From Amphirosellinia nigrospora (taxonomy: Eukaryota > Ascomycota > Sordariomycetes > Xylariales > Xylariaceae), in NCBI GenBank assembly GCA_004123355.1, contig SCHM01000002.1, positions 7,723,569 through 7,787,568 on the forward strand: DNA of 64,000 nucleotides, in the 5' to 3' direction. This document shows positions 38,582 through 52,659 of this stretch, one piece after another. The notes under the pieces are model-generated. The model ran no database searches and had not been told where the DNA came from. It saw only the letters and a list, made by a program, of their open reading frames with translations. The translations under genes and the position numbers were made by a program. Position 1 is the stretch's first letter. Each line of letters starts with the position of its first letter.

Positions 38582-40172
38582 TGCTTGAGTTTTATAAAGG
38601 AGGTACAACTAGGTAAAAAAAGGTTTTTTTGTTAATAAAAAATTTTTTTATTTTTTATATCCTAAATAAAAAATTCTTTTACTTAAATTAAGAATTTTTT
38701 TATTTTACTTATTATTATATATATTCGGTCTTTAATATTTATTTTTTATTATATAAATAACTATAAATTTAATAAAATAATTTAAAATTAAATATTTATA
38801 TTAAAAGTAATAATATAATATAAATAATTATAAAGTTTTATTTTTAATTTTTTTTTATTATAAATTATACTAAATTTAATTTTATACTAAATTTAATTAT
38901 TTAATAGTTATATATTCTATTAAACTTAATTATTTAATAGTTATATATTATATTAAATATAATTATTTAATATTATTCGTTTAATTATGCTTATAATTAT
39001 TTTATTTTTTTATTTTTTTAATTTAATATTAATTTAAATATTTATTATTTTTAGGTTATAAATTAATATTACTATTATAAACTTTGCTTAAATATAACTT
39101 TTATTAAGCTATTTTTTAAAAAAACTATAGTTGCTGCAAAATTAACTATTATATTAGCGTAATAAATATAGCAGTATTTTTTACGGGGTGTTTGTTTATA
39201 ACTTTTTTTGCTTGTTTTTTTGTTTTTTATTATAATATTTTAAGCGCGGTTTTTAAGTTTTTAAAAACTTTAAGGCTTTAAATCGATTATAATAAACGCG
39301 TTTTTTAAGTTTTTAAGTTTTTTTTTTTAAACGTTTTAGCTAGCTTATAAAGTTTTTTTTAAACTTATTAGCAAGCTTAAGCTTTTTTTAAAAAGTTTTT
39401 TTTTTTAAACGTTTTAGCTAGTTTATAAGGTTTTTTTCGGACTTATTAACAAGCTTAAGCTTTTTTCGAAAGGTTTTTTTTTTTTAAACGTTTTAGCTAA
39501 TTTATAAAGTTTTTTTTAAACTTATTAGCAAGCTTAGGCTTTTTTTAAAAAAAATAAAAGTTTAATATATTATAAAAATTAATATACTTTATAATAACGC
39601 TATTATTTAAAATATAAAATTTATAGTTATATTTAAAATTAAAAATAGCTTATAGTTATATTTAAAATTTAAAATAGCAACTTATATTTACTAGAGTATT
39701 TTTTTAATTTTACCCAGGTTAAAAATCGTTTTAAAGATTTTAATATCGCGGTAAGTTTTTTTTACTTAAAGTAAGAATTAATTATTCGCTATAATATTTA
39801 ATTTTTTAATTTTATTTTATAGCTTAAAATTATAGTTTAATTATAAAACAATAGTATAACTTTAGCATATATTGCTACTATTAATAAAACAAATATATAA
39901 AAAATACTATATACTAACGTTTATACTTATAAGCAAATTTATTGCTACTATTAATTAAACGGCCAAATATTTTTATAACGTAGTTATATAATTATATAAA
40001 AAAACAAAATTTACGGTTAAAAAATTAAAATAAAATAGCAAGTTTTCTATACATAATTTATTAAGAAAAAGCAAACTAATATAACCGGCAACTATAACTT
40101 ATTTACTAACTTAAATATATAGTTCTTAAAAACTTAAGCATTTTGCCCCTAAATTAAAGGGCTTTTAGTAAA
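38582..40172 (+). mobile_element. R family copy B
   Basis: Same orientation as copy A, from TGCTTGAGTTTTATAAAGGA to near TTGCCCCTAAATTAAAGGGC. It is less mutated than copy A over its second half (for example TTACGGGGTGTTTG near 39,182). Its internal 78-bp minisatellite has three units at about 39,313-39,550, against four in copy A. Confidence 0.78.
39313..39550 (+). repeat. 78-bp minisatellite inside R copy B (about 3 units)
   Basis: AAACGTTTTAGCTA recurs at 39,329, 39,407 and 39,486. Confidence 0.9.
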
Positions 40173-40289
40173 AGCTTAATTAAATTAAAATTATTTTAAA
40201 AAAAAACTAAGCTTTTTTTATATCGAAAATTTTTTTTTAATATTAAGCTTTTTATCGATTTATATTAGTAAGCTTTACTAAAAATAGTA

Positions 40290-40480
40290 TAATATTAAGT
40301 TTGTATTAAATGATTAAAAAAGAAGCAAATATTAAGTAAAGCTCCTACCGGAAACAAGAGACTTACCTAGTCCCTAGCTTCTTTATTTAATTTACAAGAC
40401 TAAACTCCACTTATCAGTGGAATAAGCTCCACTCTACAGTGGGGACCCCCTGCGGGGGTCACCCCCCTATAAAAGTATAG
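40290..40480. other. Unmutated island with three consecutive hairpins
   Basis: This stretch keeps normal CpA and TpG inside the AT block. Three stem-loops follow one another: TCCACT-TATC-AGTGGA (40,406-40,421), CCACT-CTAC-AGTGG (40,429-40,442) and GACCCCC-TGC-GGGGGTC (40,444-40,460). No reading frame or tRNA is evident. It may be a mobile GC hairpin element, a fragment of mitochondrial DNA, or the end of an unknown element. Confidence 0.75.
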
Positions 40481-41646
40481 CATATATATTTAGTTTATAT
40501 ATACGATTAATTATTTTTTAACTAAATAGTTTTAATTTAATTTTTATTTAGCTATTTTATATTAAAACTATTTATAAGCTAAACTTAATAATATATATAT
40601 AATAGTTTTTTATATTTTATTATTTATTTTATAATAATTTTAAAATATTATATTTTATTAATTAATATATATTATAAAAAACTATTTTTAGTTCCGATAA
40701 AATAATGTTTTTGCAAAAATATTTAATAATAAAACTAAACGTTTTAAATTTTATTAATATAAGCTTTTTTACTTTATAAATATTATATTATTATTATTTT
40801 TAATTTAATAAGTTAACTTTTATAAAAAAAATAATTTCTTAGCCGCCCGTTTATTTATTTTAAAAAATTCGATAGTTTTATTAAATTTTTATTTATTATA
40901 AATATAAACATAAATATAAATATTTTATTAATTAAAAACTTATATAAACTAATTAATATTTAAGCTATTTTTATTTTTTTATTTAATTTATAATAAAATA
41001 ACGTTTTCGAAGCTATTTATATTAATTAACTATATATTAAAAATTCTTTAAATATTTTGCTTATTAATAACGCTTAATATAATTTAATAATATATTTATA
41101 TATTAAATAAAGCTATAATAAAAAATAGTTTAAATTATAGCGGGCTATTTAGCTTTATAATATATTAAAAAATTACGATTTTAATTTTATTAAATATTTA
41201 AACTATAGATTAAAAGCTTTTAAAAAAGCTAAAAATTTAATTATTTTTATTTTTTAGTTTTTAATTTTATATTTTTCTTTATAATATTATTATAAATTTA
41301 TTATATAATTTTTTTATTTATTATTTAAAAATAGTATATTTTTTTTAAAAGCTTTTTATTTAATACTAAGTTTTATAAACGTAATATTTATATTTAAAAA
41401 TCTTCGATATTATTTTAATAATATATTATTTTTTAAAATATTTATAATAGTTTAATTAAATTATTTGTTTTATTAAATATATTAATAATTTTTTTAATAA
41501 ATAAAAATATATTTTATTGTTTTTAATATATTATTAATTTTAATAAATAATAATATTTATAATAATAATATTAAAGCTAATAATATTAAAAATAATAGCT
41601 TTATTATTAATAAATATATTATTAAAAGTTAGTATTTTTTTATATA
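40481..41646. other. RIP-degraded DNA, no gene seen
   Basis: AT-rich spacer between the hairpin island and the second DNA transposon copy. No feature identified. Confidence 0.5.
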
Positions 41647-43483
41647 TAATATATTATATAAGTATTTTATATATATAAATATTTTATATACTTTTTTATT
41701 TTTATACTTTTTATTTTTATTTTTAAATATTTTAATAATTAATAATAGCGCTATTATATAAAAAATAATTTATAGCTTATATTATAAGCTATAAAATATA
41801 ACGAAAAATTATCGTTATAACGTATTATAAAAATTTATAACGTTTTTTAATTAATTTTTTATATATACTATAATAAAATTTTATTAAAATAAACTAAATA
41901 GTTAATAATATATAAATTATTAAAATTCGAAAAAAATTAATCGTATAATATATATTTAACTTAGATTTGCAAAAATTTTTGCTAATAAATAATAATATTA
42001 AAATATAGCTAACTAATTATTATATAAATATAATATATTATTTATCAAAGGTAATTAAATTTTAAATTTTATATAATAATTATTTAATTTTTAAATATAT
42101 TTTAATTATTAAATTAATTATTAATAAATTTTATATAAAAATTTTAATAAATATTAAAAATAATTTAAGCTTATATAAAATATAATTATAATTAAAAATA
42201 TTTATAAATAAATATTTATAATTTTAATAAAATAAAATTTATAATAAGCTAAATATTGTTTAAAATAGTTATAACGTTATATAAACGTTATAAATAACTA
42301 AAAACTATTTAATAAAATAATTAAAAATAAATAATTATTATTTATATTATTTATTATATAACTATTTATTTTATTATATATTATTTTAACTAAGTTAATT
42401 TATTATTATTTAATATAAAAATAACTATTTATTAATTAATTAAAAAATTAAAATAATAAAAATAACTAAACTATAAATAAAAAAGTTAAATTAAATTAAA
42501 TATTTTAATTATTATATAATATATTATATAATAAATATTTATTATTTTTTAATTTTAAATAATTATAAAAATTATTATTTTATTAAATTTAAATTATATA
42601 CGAAAAATATAAAATTATTATTTTTTATATATTTATTTATTTATTATATAAACTTTAGTTTTTAAATATTAATTATTTTAATTTTTTAAAATAATTATAT
42701 AATAAATAAATTAATAAATTAGCTTAAGTTTATATTATTTATATTAAAAAAAAAGATTTTTATATTATTTTATATTATATATAATATTATAATAATATTA
42801 AAAAATATTAAAAAAAGCTTTTAAAAAGCTAGTTTTATTTTATACGATTTAAAATATATTATTTTATAATTTTTGCTTAAAAATTTAACTAAAATATTTT
42901 TAAAATTATATAATAAATTTTAGATTTAAAAGTTATAAATATTTTATAATATAAAAAATACTAAATTATAAGTTTAATATATTAAATATAAAATTATATA
43001 ATATTAAAATAGCTTTTTATAATTATTTTAAATATAATTAATTTAATTATAAAAAAAATAAATATATTAAAATATTAAATTATATTATTTTAATTTAAAA
43101 TAATTAAACTTTAAAAAATAAATTATAAACTAAACTAATATTATTATATAAAAAATAAACAGATTTAAGTTAAAAAAATATTTATTATATAAAAAAATAA
43201 AATTAAAAACTAAAAAAACTATTAAAAACTAAATAAATAATAAAATATAGTCGAATAATCGTTATATAAAAAAATATTATAAATAAATAATATTATAAAA
43301 TTTATAATAAGCCCGGATATAATACGCGTATATATTAAAATAAAATAAAAATATTTAATAAAAGCAATTTTAATTAGTTTTAATTAATTTTTATATTATT
43401 ATTAAATTATATTAATTATTTATATAAAAGTGCAAAAAAATATATAAAATGCTTATATATATAAATGCTTATATAATACGTTA
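41647..43483 (-). mobile_element. DNA transposon remnant, Fot1/pogo-like size (copy 2, inverted)
   Basis: About 1.84 kb, the reverse complement of 30,358-32,210 over its whole length. It has the same roughly 45-bp inverted ends, with TATAAGTATTTTATATATAT on the left and GCTTATATATATAAATGC on the right. Its interior is RIP-degraded with no usable frame. Confidence 0.75.
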
Positions 43484-44339
43484 TAAGTTTTTTTATATTT
43501 AAAAATAAATATAAATAAAAAGCTAAAAATATTTTTATTAACTAATTAATTAAACTTTATAAATAATATATTAATAATAAAGCTATATTAAATATATTTT
43601 ATCGAAAAAAATAAACTATAATTATATAATAAATAAAAATAACTAAATAATTATTTAATATATTAAAGCTAAAAACATATAATAACATAAAAAAATTTAA
43701 ATAAATAAATATATTAAATAATTAATAATAATATGTTTATAAAAATTTAATTAGCTTTTTATAAAAATTTTCTATAAAAATTATAAAATATAAAAAAAAA
43801 ACAAAAAAAAAAGCTATAATAATTATTAAGATTTTAGTTTATATATAAAATATTATAATAATTATTTTATTGCTTAATTAAAAGTTTATTTTTTTTTTTT
43901 ATTTATTTTTTAATAATATATAATAAAATATATTAAAAATTAAAAAATAATACTACTTTAAAAGTTTTATTATATTTATTTTAAAAATAAAATCTTTATA
44001 AAGCTTGTATAAACGCGCTAAAAAAGCTAAGTTTTATTTTAAATATAAAAAGCAGCTAAAATAAATATTTTTTAATTTATAAAAAAAAACTATTAATTTA
44101 TTAAAAACTAATTAAAACTATATATAAAATATTATAATTATAATAATTAATATCTATATATTTTTTATATAAATATATAATAATAATTATAATATTATAT
44201 TAAAAAAATAAATATATATTTTTAATAAGCTTATAAGTTTTATATTTTTTTAATAGCGTTAAATTTTATATTAAACGTTTAAACGTTACGTTTTTATTTA
44301 AATAAACAAAGTTAAATATTATTTTTTTTATTAATAACT
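43484..44339. other. RIP-degraded DNA, no gene seen
   Basis: AT-rich spacer between the transposon and the inverted R copy. No feature identified. Confidence 0.5.
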
Positions 44340-45985
44340 AAAAACCCTTTAATTTAAGGGCAAAAATATTTAAGTTTTTAAAAACTACGTATTTAGGTTA
44401 ATAAATAAATTATAGTTATTAATTATATTAGTTCGTTTTTTTTTAATAAATTATATATAATAAAACTTGCTATTTTATTTTAATTTATTAATTATAATAT
44501 TTTGGTTTTTTATATAATTATATAATTATATTATAAAAATATTCGGCCGTTTAATTAATAATAATAATAATTTATTTATAAATATAAATATTAATATATA
44601 ATATTTTTTATATATTTATTTTATTAATAATAATAATATATATTAAAATTATATTTATTTTATAATTAGATTATAATTTTAAGCTATAAATAAAATTAAA
44701 AAGTTAAATATTATAGTAAATAATTAATTTTTATTTTAAATAAAAAAAATTTATTATAATATTAAAATTTTTAAACCGATTTTTAACCCGGGTAAAATTA
44801 AAAAAGTTTTCTAATAAATATAAATTATTATTTTAAATTTTAAATATAATTATAAACTATTTTTAATTTTAAATATAATTATAAACTATTTTAATTTTAA
44901 ATATAATTATAAACTTATATTTTAAATAATAGCGTTATTATAAAATATATTAATTTTATAATATATTAAACTTTTATTTTTTTTAAAAAAAGCTTAAATT
45001 TATTAATAAATTTAAAAAAAACTTTATAAATTAATTAAAACGTTTAAAAAAAAAACTTTTCGAAAAAAGTTTAAGTTTATTAATAAATCCGAAAAAAACT
45101 TTATAAATTAATTAAAACGTTTAAAAAAAAAAACTTTTCGAAAAAAACTTAAGCTTATTAATAAATTTAAAAAAAACTTTATAAGCTAGCTAAAATATTT
45201 AAAAAAAAAACTTTTCGAAAAAAGCTTAAACTTATTAATAAATTTAAAAAAAACTTTATAAACTAGCTAAAATATTTAAAAAAAAAAAACTTAAAAACTT
45301 AAAAATATATTTATTATAATTAATTTAAAGCTTTAAAATTTTTAAAAACTTAAAAACTACGTTTAAAATATTATAATAAAATAAAAAAATAAATAAAAAA
45401 AATTATAAATAAATATTTTATAAAAATATTATTATATTTATTATATTAATATAATAATTAATTTTATAATAACTATAGTTTTTTTAAAAAATAGTTTAAT
45501 AAAAATTATATTTAAGCAAAGTTTATAATAATAATACTAGTTTATAACTTAAAATAATAAATATTTAAATTAATATTAAATTAAAAAAATAAAAAAATAA
45601 AATAATTATAAATATAATTAAATAAATAATATTAAATAATTACGTTTAATATAATATATAATTATTAAATAATTAAATTTAATATAAAATTAAATTTAAT
45701 ATAATTTATAATAAAAAAAAATTAAAAATAAAACTTTATAATTTATTTATATTATATTATTATTTTAATATAAATATTTAATTTTAAATTATTTTATTAA
45801 ATTTATAATTATTTATATAATAAAAAATAAATATTAAAAACTAAATATATATAATAATAAATAAAAAATAAAAAGTTTTTAATTCGGGTAAAAAAATTTC
45901 TTATTTAAAATATAAAAATAAAAAATTTTTTTATCGATAAAAAAACTTTTTTTTTATTTAGTTATACTTTTTTTATAAAACTTAA
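44340..45985 (-). mobile_element. R family copy D (inverted)
   Basis: The reverse complement of copies A and B, with the CCCTTTAATTTAAGGGC end on the left and TTATAAAACTTAA on the right. It contains about four minisatellite units at about 44,975-45,295. With copy B it brackets a 4.2-kb stretch in inverted orientation. Degraded fossil. Confidence 0.77.
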
Positions 45986-46041
45986 ATATATTAATATTAT
46001 TAGTTTAAACGTTTTTATTTTATTATTATTATAATTAATAC

Positions 46042-46078
<37 letters not shown>

Positions 46079-49000
46079 GTTAGCTTTATTATTATTATTA
46101 TTTTAGCTTAAAAATAAAATTATATAGCTTTATTTAAAAAACGTTTTTATTTTATTAATTAAAACTAAAAAAATAATTAATATATAATTTACTTCGAAAT
46201 ATTATTATATAAAGTTTATAGCTATTTTAACTTTATTTAATATATTAAATTATATAATATAATTTTAAATTTTTTTATTTAGATTTTAGTTATAGCTACT
46301 AAAAATATTAACTAATTTTATTTTAATTTTTAACTAAACATTAAAATATTATTTAAAAACGATAAATATTATAAAATAGCTATATTTAAACTAATATAAA
46401 AAAAATAAAAGCTTATTTAATTTATATATTTTATAAAACTTTTAGTTCCGGGGAAAAAAATAATTATTTTAGCTAGTAGTTTAAACAAAAGTTAAAAAGC
46501 TTTTTAGCATATTTTATAGTATTAAATAATATAATAATAATAATAAAGAACTATTTAGCAAAAATATATTTATAAATATAAAAAATAGCTAAATTAAATA
46601 TAACTATAAACGTAAATAATAGTTAATAAACTATTTTATAATAAAATAATAATTTAATTTTTAAGTTATAAAATAAAGTCTTTATTATATTATATTAATA
46701 TATTATTATTAATAAAAAGCTTATTATTTAAAAATAAATAATAAATAAAATTTTAATAATAATTAGTTTGTTTTATATTTTGCTTAATATTATTAAAACT
46801 TTTTTATTATTATTTTATATTATTAAGCTTTATGTTTTAAAACTTTATTAGCAAAGTTGTTTAATAAATAGCTTTAATTTATATATAAATATATATAATA
46901 AATAAAAATTAATTTTTTTTATTAGCTTATAATATTACTTTTTAAATTTTAGAGTTTTTATTAATGTTTTATAAATATTATATATATTATTTTTTAATAT
47001 TTTTTTACGAAAAATCCTTTTTTAAAATATTAGCTAGTTTTATTTAAATTAAGTTTATTAATTTATTACGTATAGTTTTTAAATATAATTTTTATAACTT
47101 AATAATACGCTATATTTTTTTATTTTTTTTTTATCGTTATAGTTTAAGTATTTTTTTTAAATATAAGTTTATATATTTATAAAGTTATTAAAGCTTTTAA
47201 TATTATATATAGCTAATAAACAATAGTTAAATAATAAATAATATTATTAAAATTAATAATATTTTTTAATTATAAAACTTTAGCTAAATAATAAAATTAA
47301 AAAAAATAAAATTTATAAAAAGTTTATTTTTAAACATAAAATATTAATATTATAATAATTAATTAAATAATATTTAAAAAAGCTTATAAAATTATTATAA
47401 TATAAATATTTAAATCGAATATTTTTTAAATATAATAAAAAAATATATTAAATTAAATTAAATATATTAGCTTATTAAAAAAGCCGTTATTATAATATTT
47501 TATTTATTTATATTAAATAAAAAAAGCTATAAAAACTATATTTAATAGGATTATTTATTTTTAACTATATAAAAAGTATATTTTTTTTAATAATTTTAAT
47601 AACTATAATTATATAAAATTAGCTTAAAATAATATAATTAAAATTTATATATAAAAAATTATAATATTAATAAAACTATTATAATATTAATAAAATTTAA
47701 TTTTAATAAATTATTAAATTTTACGCCCGTTTATAGTTATTTATTAAATTATACTATTATTTAGGCTATTATAATAATATAATTATTAAAAAATATATTT
47801 ATTATTATATAATTAAAAAATTTTTATTTTATATAATATAAAATATAATTCGTTTATTAAACGATTTAAATTTATTAATAAATAAAATTTAAAATTTAAT
47901 AATGTAGTAATTATTTTTAGCTTTAATGCTTATTAATTTTTAAGCTAAATAATATATATATTAAAATACGTTATTTTTATTTTTAAAATATATTAGTTTA
48001 ACGATATATTTTTTAAAGCTTTTTTTTTGCTATATAAAACTATATAATATTTTCTTACTAGCTTAAATATTTTTTAATAAAAACGTATTATATATTAGTA
48101 TAATCTTTATAAATTAATAATATTTAAGCTAATAATTTTTCCGAGCTAGCGTAGTTTTAAAATTAAATAATATATAAGCAAGCTAAAACTATTAGCTAGT
48201 AAAAATAACTAAAGTTACTTAAGCAGCTATTTATTATTATAAGCAGCTTTAAATGCTTAAAGTTTTAAAAGTAATAAATTTTAACTTTAATAAAAAGTTT
48301 ATTATATTTTATTTAAAATATATTTAAAAATATTATATAACTATAAAGTTTAAATATTAAATACTAATAGTTTTTAATATATAAAAATAAACCTAATTTA
48401 TTAATTTTGTTTTTAATACTATTTTTATAAATACTATTAAAAATTTTATATATAGCTAAAAAATAATTATAAAAATATTTATATTTAATAATTTTAATAT
48501 AATAATATTGCTTAATATTTTATTTTTTATTAGTTATTTATTTAACGTTTAAATAAAATAACTTATTTTATAAAAAATATAATATTAACTTTAAATTTTA
48601 ATATATTTTATTTATATTTTAATTAAAACAATAAAAAAATAAACTATTAAACTTATAATAATATTTTATTTATATAGTTTTATTTTTATAATATTATTAT
48701 AATATTATATAAAAAGCTTATTTAATATATTATAGTTTTATATTTTAAAACTTTTATAAAATATTTAAATATTATTTTATATGCTAAATAACTAAATAAT
48801 TAACTTATTATATTTAATTTTATTAACTTTAGTTTTATATTTAGCTAACTAAATTTTTAAGTATTATTATTTTTTATTTTTAATTAAAATAATAAATAAA
48901 AATTTATAGCAATTTAAAACTACTTAGAAATATATTTATTGCTTAAATATATATTTATTTTTTAAACGTAAACTTAAAACCTAAATATATTTAATACTTA

Positions 49001-50065
49001 TATATATATTTAATATTTATATATATATTTATAAATATTTTTTATTATTTTTTAGTATAAACTTTTATAATATAAATATTAATATATTAAATAATATTTT
49101 ATTATATTATTAAGCTATTTTATTAAGCGTATAGTTTTTATCCCGCGTATTTTTAGCTTTTTAAAGTATATACGCTATTAAATTTTCGTATAAAATATTA
49201 TATTAATAACGTATATTTATATTTTAGTAGTTTTTATTATTTTAATAAATATTTTAATAAATATTTAAATATTCAAAAAATATTTTTTAATATTTTTAAT
49301 AGTTATATTAATATTATAAATAATATAATTATTAAATATATTAAATAATATAATATATTACGAACTATTAAATTATTAAAATTTTTTATATAATAATATT
49401 TTAAAATAAATTAAAGCTAATAATTATAGTTTTCTTATTAATTTAAAATAAACGAATTTATTAAAAAAAACTAAAAAAAATATTATAAAAAACTTAAATA
49501 AAAACTAAAACTATAATTATATATTATTTAATAAATAATAATATATTATTAACTTAATTCGGACTAATAAAATAAATAAAAAAATAAAAGCAAAAAAAAT
49601 ATATAAAATAATATAAAAAACAAAAAAAGCAAAAAAATATATAAAGCGATATAAAAAAAAAAAACTAAAAAAAAAAATAAAAAAAAAATAAAAAAAATCC
49701 ATTATATTTAAGTAAATATATTATATAACTATTTATATAAAGTTTTAGTTTAGTAATTATTATAAAATATATAAAACTATAATTAAATATTTAATATTTT
49801 AACTATTTTGTTTTTATATTTTAACCGTTTTTTTTACGTTAATATAAATATTTATTTTAAAGTTTAAAAATATTTTAAGTTTTTATTTTTTTTATTTCGT
49901 TAAAAATATAAAAAAAACTATTATAATTAATATTAAAAAGTTAAACAAACTATATTAATTTATATATATAGTTTAATTTATTATTATAATACTTTAGTTA
50001 TTTATTTTTACTATAAAAACTAATAAAATATTAACTTATTTAACGTTAGAATTTATGCTTTTTTT
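45986..50065. other. RIP-degraded DNA, no gene seen
   Basis: Includes (ATT)n near 46,040-46,078 and an A-rich tract at about 49,560-49,697 with two tandem units sharing AAAGCAAAAAAATATATAAA. The minus-strand open frame over that tract is a by-product of poly-A. Confidence 0.55.
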
Positions 50066-50316
50066 AGCAATATAATAATAACAATAATAATAACAGCAAC
50101 AATAATAGCAACAGCAATAACAACAGCAATAGCAATAGCAATAGTAATAGCAATAGCAACAGCAACAGCAACAGCAATAGCAACAGCAATAGCAACAGCA
50201 ACAGCAACAGCAATAGCAACAACAATAGCAACAGCAATAGCAATAATAATAGCAATAGCAACAGCAACAGCAATAGCAACAGCAATAGCAACAGTAATAG
50301 CAACAGCAATAACAAA
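50066..50316 (+). repeat. (CAACAG)n microsatellite eroded by CpA-to-TpA changes
   Basis: About 250 bp of hexanucleotide repeat in which units read CAACAG, CAATAG, TAACAG or TAATAG. Almost every variant is a C-to-T change at CpA, the preferred RIP site. The opposite strand is read as about 80 Leu codons only because all these variants encode Leu; it is not a gene. Confidence 0.92.
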
Positions 50317-50634
50317 TACTGCCCGATTAAACTACGGCTTTATTTTTAATATGCTATATTAATATTACTGCTTATTATTTGCGTATATATATTTAAAAAC
50401 ATATAAATTTATAATAAAAAATAAAAAAGCTTATAATAAAGCTAAACTATAATTTAATTATTAATATAATATATATATTTTAATAAAAAAATATAAAGTT
50501 TTTTACTTTTATTACGTAGTTATAATATTAATAGTTTTTATTTATTGTTTTAAAACTTTACTATAATTAATAAAATTAAATAAAAAATAGTTAAATTAAA
50601 AACTAAAATAAATTTATTTTAAATATAATATAGC
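50317..50634. other. RIP-degraded spacer
   Basis: AT-rich, no feature seen. Confidence 0.5.
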
Positions 50635-50985
50635 TTTATTTTATTTTATTATTTAAAAAATATATTTTATTTATTTTAGCTTAACTATTTAATATAAAAC
50701 AAAAAATGTTTTAAAGCGGCAAAAATAAAACAAAATATAAAAAAAAACTTTAATATTTAAAAAGCGCTCTTATTTTACTATTTAAAAAGCATATTTTATT
50801 TTATTTTAGCCTAGCTACCTAGTATAAAACAAAAAATACTTTAAAACGGCGAAAATAAAATAAAGCATAAAAAAAACTTTAATATTTAAACAGCGCTTTT
50901 ATTTTACTATTTAAAAAGTATGTTTTATTTTATTTAGCTTAACTACTTAAAATAAAACAAAAATACTATTAAAACAGCAAACACT
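50635..50985. repeat. 128-bp tandem repeat (about 2.7 units)
   Basis: Landmarks TATTTTACTATTTAAAAAG (near 50,642, 50,771 and 50,900) and a following AATAAAACAAAAA segment repeat at about 129-bp spacing. Units differ mainly by transitions. Confidence 0.85.
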
Positions 50986-52659
50986 TAAAAATAGTATATT
51001 AGTTAATAATATATAATATTATGTTCGAAAATCTGTTTTAATAATATATATACTTATATATATATATATATATATTATAAAAGAAATTTATATATAAAAA
51101 TATAATCATTATTTTTACTACTAATTAATTCTTGCTTATAACCTATAATTTAACTACGCTAATATTATATACTTTTAAACCCTTTTAATATAAAAGCGAA
51201 CTTTTTTATAAAACATATTTAATATTATATTACTAATTATTTTAAAAATATTTATAATAAATAGCTTACTTAAGTTATAATTAAAATATAGTTTTATTTA
51301 AGCTATAAACTAAAAAAATACGCTAGCTAACTAATATATAAGCTTAACTATAGTTTATTTATATATAATAATAATAAAAATTAAAAATACTATTAAATTA
51401 TAACTTTAAAAATTAATAATAACTTTTATTATTATTTTAAAAAATTAATCGATTAATATATTTTAAAACTTATATTAATTAAAATACCTTTAAAATTATA
51501 TAGCTTTTATAAACTTTAACTTAAAACTAGCATAATTAAAATAATAATACGTTTAAAAAAGTAAAAAAAACATATATAACAAAAGCTAAAGTTATAAATC
51601 AAAGTTTTAATAACAAATAATTAGCCCGAGCATAAACATAAACCTTAGCTTAAACTTAAGCTTTAGCTTTATAAGCTTAAATATAACTTTATTTATTTAT
51701 AAATAAATAACTTATTTAATAATCGATATATTTTAAATATTTTAACCTAGCTTTCGTATATTAACTTTAATAGTTATATTATTATATTTTTATTTAACTT
51801 ATTAAATATTTATATAACTAGTTATTTTTTAGCTAATAATATTTGTTAATAATAATAATATTATAAAGTTTTTTATTAATAACTAATTATTAATAAAACT
51901 AATTTTTTATATTTTAGTTTATTTAATAAATAATTTAAACAAAATATTTTAGCTTATTAGCTATTATATTTTAACGTTTTTAAAAATAATAATTATATAA
52001 TAATATTATTATTTTAATAGTTAAATATTTATATAGCTAAACTTATATAAAATAATATTTTTAATAATATTAATAATATTTTTAGTTTAATATTTATATT
52101 AATATTTATTAAAATAACTAGCTAAATATTATATAATTAGCGTATTATTTTTATAAATTATTTATTTTAATTTTTTAATAAAAAACCGCTTATTATAAAT
52201 AAGCTTTTTACCGGTTAAAAATTATTTACTATAAATAAAGTTTTTATAAATTTAAAAATCTAAGTATAATATTATTTATTAATATAGTTTTTTTTAGCTA
52301 AAAATAAATTTTTAATAAACTATATTTTATAAAATATAACTTTTATTAATTATATTTTATAAGCTATTAGTTTAAAAGCATAATATAATAGTTTAAAAGC
52401 GTATTATAATAGTTTAAAAGTTTATAATGTTTTATTTAAAAATAATACCGAAAAAATTATTTTTTTTATAAAATTAATATAAAAGCTTTTTAATAAAAAC
52501 TAGTTTTTTTATTATTATATTTAAAGCTTTTAAAAATATTAATATTAAAACTAAAAATATTTACGTTTAAAATTTTAAAAATAATTTTAATTATAAAGCT
52601 TTTATAATAGCTTTAATAAATTTAACGTTATTATTAAAACTAGCTTTTATATTTAATAA
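50986..52659. other. RIP-degraded DNA, no gene seen
   Basis: AT-rich with a (TA)n tract near 51,053-51,075. No gene supported. Confidence 0.5.

Noticed and set aside
49517-49702. Minus-strand 61-codon frame rich in Phe and Tyr
   Set aside because: Product of an A-rich tract; low complexity, no motif.
50064-50315. Minus-strand open frame of about 80 leucines
   Set aside because: It is the complement of an eroded CAACAG microsatellite; all transition variants of the unit happen to encode Leu. No start context or neighbouring exons.
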